A stretch of DNA of 6,786 bases from an uncultured Eggerthellaceae bacterium (GTDB lineage: Bacteria; Actinomycetota; Coriobacteriia; Coriobacteriales; Eggerthellaceae), in the NCBI GenBank assembly GCA_946618265.1, contig CAMOLA010000079.1, positions 1 to 6,786 on the forward strand, given 5' to 3'. A model generated the notes under the pieces. The model had not been told where the DNA came from and searched no databases. It saw nothing but the letters and a program-made list of their open reading frames with translations. Within the stretch, counting starts at the first letter, position 1. Each line of letters begins with the position of its first letter. Of the stretch, positions 4,574-6,786 are shown piece after piece. Made by a program: the position numbers and the translations under genes.

Positions 4574-6121
4574 CTATTCCTCAAGCTGGAACGATAACGC
4601 CAGGTGAATACGCTCGTCCCAGTCATCCCAATCCACTTTGGCAACACGGTCGATCCGCTCGAGCCGCGCGAGCAAACTGGATCGATGGATATGCAGCTGC
4701 TGCGCCGTTCGAGTCACATTGTACTTGCATTCCATGAAAGCGCGCGCGGTATCGAGCAGCTCGGTGCCATGCTGCTCGTCGTGCTCCTTTAGAATCCTAT
4801 ACGCAGGATGAACGACCGCATCCGATCCCAACCCCTGTTTCGCTTGGTCAAAAATATAGCGCAAAGCAAAATCCTCGAACAGGAAATGCCATTGCATGGC
4901 TCCGCTCTTCTCGCCGAGGCGCAGCGCACAGCGCGCTTCCGCAAGGTGAACGGGCAACTTCCTCACATCGCGAAACTCGCGGCTCGTGCCCGCATGGCAC
5001 AGGTTCTCGCGCAGAAACAGCACGAAGTCCTGCGCCGCTTCCTCGGGCGTTCGTTGCTCGAGATTCAGATCGCGCACGCAATACAGCACGCCATCCTGGA
5101 GAAGCACGAAACAGCCAGAGAACAGATGGGCGATGCGATCTTGATAATAGCGCCTGGTCACGGACTCGTTTTCGGGACTCATGAACGAGAACACGTGCGC
5201 CACGAAACAATCGTCGATCGACCAGCCGCGCACCGACAATACGCGCTTCAAATCGTCGACCTCCATGACGGCGCCGCGCGCGATTCCCGCGAGCGCTCGC
5301 TGGAACTCGGGGTTGACGGACTCTTCCGCAGCGCCGTCGGCATAGCGCGTGAAAACATCGGCGATGAGCTCGCCCAGGTAAGAAGTCAGCGCGAGCTGCC
5401 CATAGGCCTTCTTGCCCGTCGACGATTGCGTTAGCAGACGCGCCTCGTACCTATCGGCCGCGCGGACGTTGAAACATGCCGAATACGATTCTTCCGCGCC
5501 ATCCAAGTAGTGGTAGAAAAACGGCTCGCTCATGTTAATCGCGTTGACAAACGCCTCATCGGCCATCAGCTGATTGGTCATATCGATTTCCATGCTGGTG
5601 TCCGATCGGCGATACCACGGATTGCGCCGCCCGAACCCCCTCGACGCCGCGAGATAGCGCAAATTCCGGTTCACGAGTATCGAAACGAGACCCATCTCCG
5701 CTTCGAGCAAGCGGAGCATTTCGTAGAAATCCGGTCTGCCGAAGCCGCATCGCTGCTCTTCGAGCGCCCATCGGTCGAACTTCCTGATGGCGGCCGTGAC
5801 GGCGTTGACCAGGTCGCGAAATCGGGTTTCGGTCGGACGGAAGCGCCGAGCCACCTTGCGCTCGCGTGCGACGACATGGTGCTCGCCGGGAACGATCGCG
5901 CCCTGCCCCGATTCGGTCGCCAGCGAGATCGCGAGCTTTCCACGCCACAGCTGGTCCACCCCTACCGGCGCATCTGCCAAATAAAGCGTGCCCTGCTGTG
6001 GCGCGTCGCCATTGTAGGCCGCGCACTCTTCGAAGGCGACATCGTCTTCCGGGTCGAAACCGGCAACGAAATCGTATTCGTCCGAAATGAGGAAGGAGAC
6101 GATGCCGAGCGTAGGCTTCAT
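4574..6121 (-). CDS. PucR/CdaR-family transcriptional regulator
   Basis: This 515-residue cytoplasmic regulator has a C-terminal PucR-type helix-turn-helix: the block HPAYRILKEHDEQHGTELLDT (438 on) leads into NVTRTAQQLHIHRSSLLARLERI (about 468-490), the DNA-binding helices typical of this family. The first 400 residues are a large sensor region with no recognised ligand motif; residues 280-430 resemble the GGDEF-like linker domain of CdaR proteins only in position. Length is normal for the family. The ATG at 6119-6121 has a strong AAGGAGG 7 bases upstream. It lies 38 bases behind the URO-D gene on the same strand, so the two are probably co-transcribed. Members of this family often control a neighbouring catabolic operon in response to its substrate; by position, the methyltransferase genes here are the likely target. 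This is inference. Confidence 0.88.
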   Translation of the reverse strand: MKPTLGIVSFLISDEYDFVAGFDPEDDVAFEECAAYNGDAPQQGTLYLADAPVGVDQLWRGKLAISLATESGQGAIVPGEHHVVARERKVARRFRPTETRFRDLVNAVTAAIRKFDRWALEEQRCGFGRPDFYEMLRLLEAEMGLVSILVNRNLRYLAASRGFGRRNPWYRRSDTSMEIDMTNQLMADEAFVNAINMSEPFFYHYLDGAEESYSACFNVRAADRYEARLLTQSSTGKKAYGQLALTSYLGELIADVFTRYADGAAEESVNPEFQRALAGIARGAVMEVDDLKRVLSVRGWSIDDCFVAHVFSFMSPENESVTRRYYQDRIAHLFSGCFVLLQDGVLYCVRDLNLEQRTPEEAAQDFVLFLRENLCHAGTSREFRDVRKLPVHLAEARCALRLGEKSGAMQWHFLFEDFALRYIFDQAKQGLGSDAVVHPAYRILKEHDEQHGTELLDTARAFMECKYNVTRTAQQLHIHRSSLLARLERIDRVAKVDWDDWDERIHLALSFQLEE

Positions 6122-6159
6122 GGCATCGCCTCCTTCCGAATTGTTGAACTGATCAGCTT

Positions 6160-6786
6160 TTAGTAATAGTTATACCGCATCTTGTCGGTGTAGCCCGCAA
6201 TGCGCATCATGCTGCGCACGAACGCCATGGGATCGGGGTCGTTGGTCAAAAGGAACCCCATGGTGATGAAGCTCCCCTCCGGCGCGTACGTGTCGAGCAT
6301 GCGCTTGCACTCGGCCTCGATCTCCTCGTCGGTCACACCGTCGCGACCGGGCATGCCCTGGCTGTCATAACCGCCGACCACACAGATCTTGTCGCCGTAC
6401 TCGCGCAGGATCTTCACGATGTCGTTCGACGGTTGGGCGGCCTCCCACGACACGGCGCCCTCGTCGATGTAGTCGGGGATGAGCTCCTGCGCGTAGCCGC
6501 AGCAGTGCTGCGAGGGCAGCGCTCCGACCGACTTGATGGCATCGTTCATCTGCTTGTGCATGGGCTTGATCATCTGGCGATACAGCTCGGGCGGCATGAA
6601 CGGCCCGCGCTCGGTGCAGACGTCGTCGTAATGCGTGATGATGTCGGGCTTGAAGTACTTGCCGACCTGCTCGATGAGGTCGCACTTGTAGTCGGCGATG
6701 GCCTGCATCAGCTCCATGCACGCCTCGGGCTCCTCGTACATGGCGATGAGCGCCTCCTCGAAGCCGAGCAGATGGCTGAAGCGCAG
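6160..6786 (-). CDS. URO-D/MtaA-like methyltransferase, C-terminal part (partial)
   Basis: The frame is open to the window edge, and 208 residues up to TAA 6162-6160 are visible. The sequence fits the uroporphyrinogen decarboxylase superfamily: HLLGFEEALIAMYEEPE near the start, the barrel strand KPDIITHYDDVCTERGPFMPPELYRQMIKPMHK, then PSQHCCGYAQELIPDYIDEGAVSWEAAQP, and a C-terminal ITMGFLLTNDPDP. The HCCG at 6507-6496 aligns with the H-x-C-G zinc site of MtaA/MtbA-type methyltransferases, which move methyl groups between corrinoid proteins and thiols or other acceptors. It is therefore probably a corrinoid-linked methyltransferase and not the haem enzyme. The third zinc ligand, a Cys in a C-terminal G-C motif in MtaA, is Phe here (codon 6255-6253), so the site differs. 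The regulator and metal-handling genes follow on the same strand. Substrate and start lie outside the window. Confidence 0.8.
   Translation of the reverse strand: MRFSHLLGFEEALIAMYEEPEACMELMQAIADYKCDLIEQVGKYFKPDIITHYDDVCTERGPFMPPELYRQMIKPMHKQMNDAIKSVGALPSQHCCGYAQELIPDYIDEGAVSWEAAQPSNDIVKILREYGDKICVVGGYDSQGMPGRDGVTDEEIEAECKRMLDTYAPEGSFITMGFLLTNDPDPMAFVRSMMRIAGYTDKMRYNYY

Noticed and set aside
4808..5434. Plus-strand ORF opposite the PucR regulator
   Set aside because: It is an antisense shadow common in GC-rich genes; the minus-strand frame has a strong ribosome site and a clear PucR helix-turn-helix.

Overview
The window is GC-rich bacterial chromosome. Gene content and codon use suggest a high-GC anaerobic gut actinobacterium of the Eggerthellaceae type (Eggerthella, Gordonibacter, Adlercreutzia, Slackia). 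This placement is inferred from overall protein character and was not checked by search.

Region 1 (1-1719) holds two glycolytic genes facing each other: the 3' end of a class II fructose-bisphosphate aldolase (plus strand) and a complete glyceraldehyde-3-phosphate dehydrogenase (minus strand), each with its own intrinsic terminator. Between the terminators sits a 215-bp element bounded by perfect 46-bp inverted repeats, which looks like a small non-autonomous (MITE-like) element. The GAPDH lacks the aspartate that normally selects NAD.

Region 2 (1720-2102) is the divergent control region between gap and a patatin-like lipase gene. It contains a candidate gap promoter, a 10-bp palindrome, a short iteron-like series of CGTTCA repeats on an 8-bp grid, and a perfect TATAAT placed so that the lipase mRNA should be leaderless.

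Region 3 (2103-3372) is the patatin/cPLA2-like lipase, followed by a striking 340-bp array. Nine copies of a 19-bp motif with a CCGCGG core alternate with a second conserved motif. The array fills the space between two convergent transcription units. It is not CRISPR-like, because the sequence between the repeats is itself repeated.

Region 4 (3376-6786, all minus strand) reads, in transcription order: a URO-D/MtaA-like methyltransferase (5' end outside the window), a PucR/CdaR-type regulator, a compact G3E (CobW/COG0523) GTPase, and a protein whose N-terminus has histidine at every second residue for 31 residues. The last two genes are separated by a single base. URO-D family methyltransferases of the MtaA type act in corrinoid-dependent methyl transfer and bind zinc. 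G3E GTPases with CxCC motifs deliver metals or service cobalamin enzymes. The inferred theme is therefore a regulated methyltransferase system with its own metal-handling GTPase and His-rich metal-binding partner. The most distinctive items are the nine-copy repeat array and the GTPase/His-rich pair.
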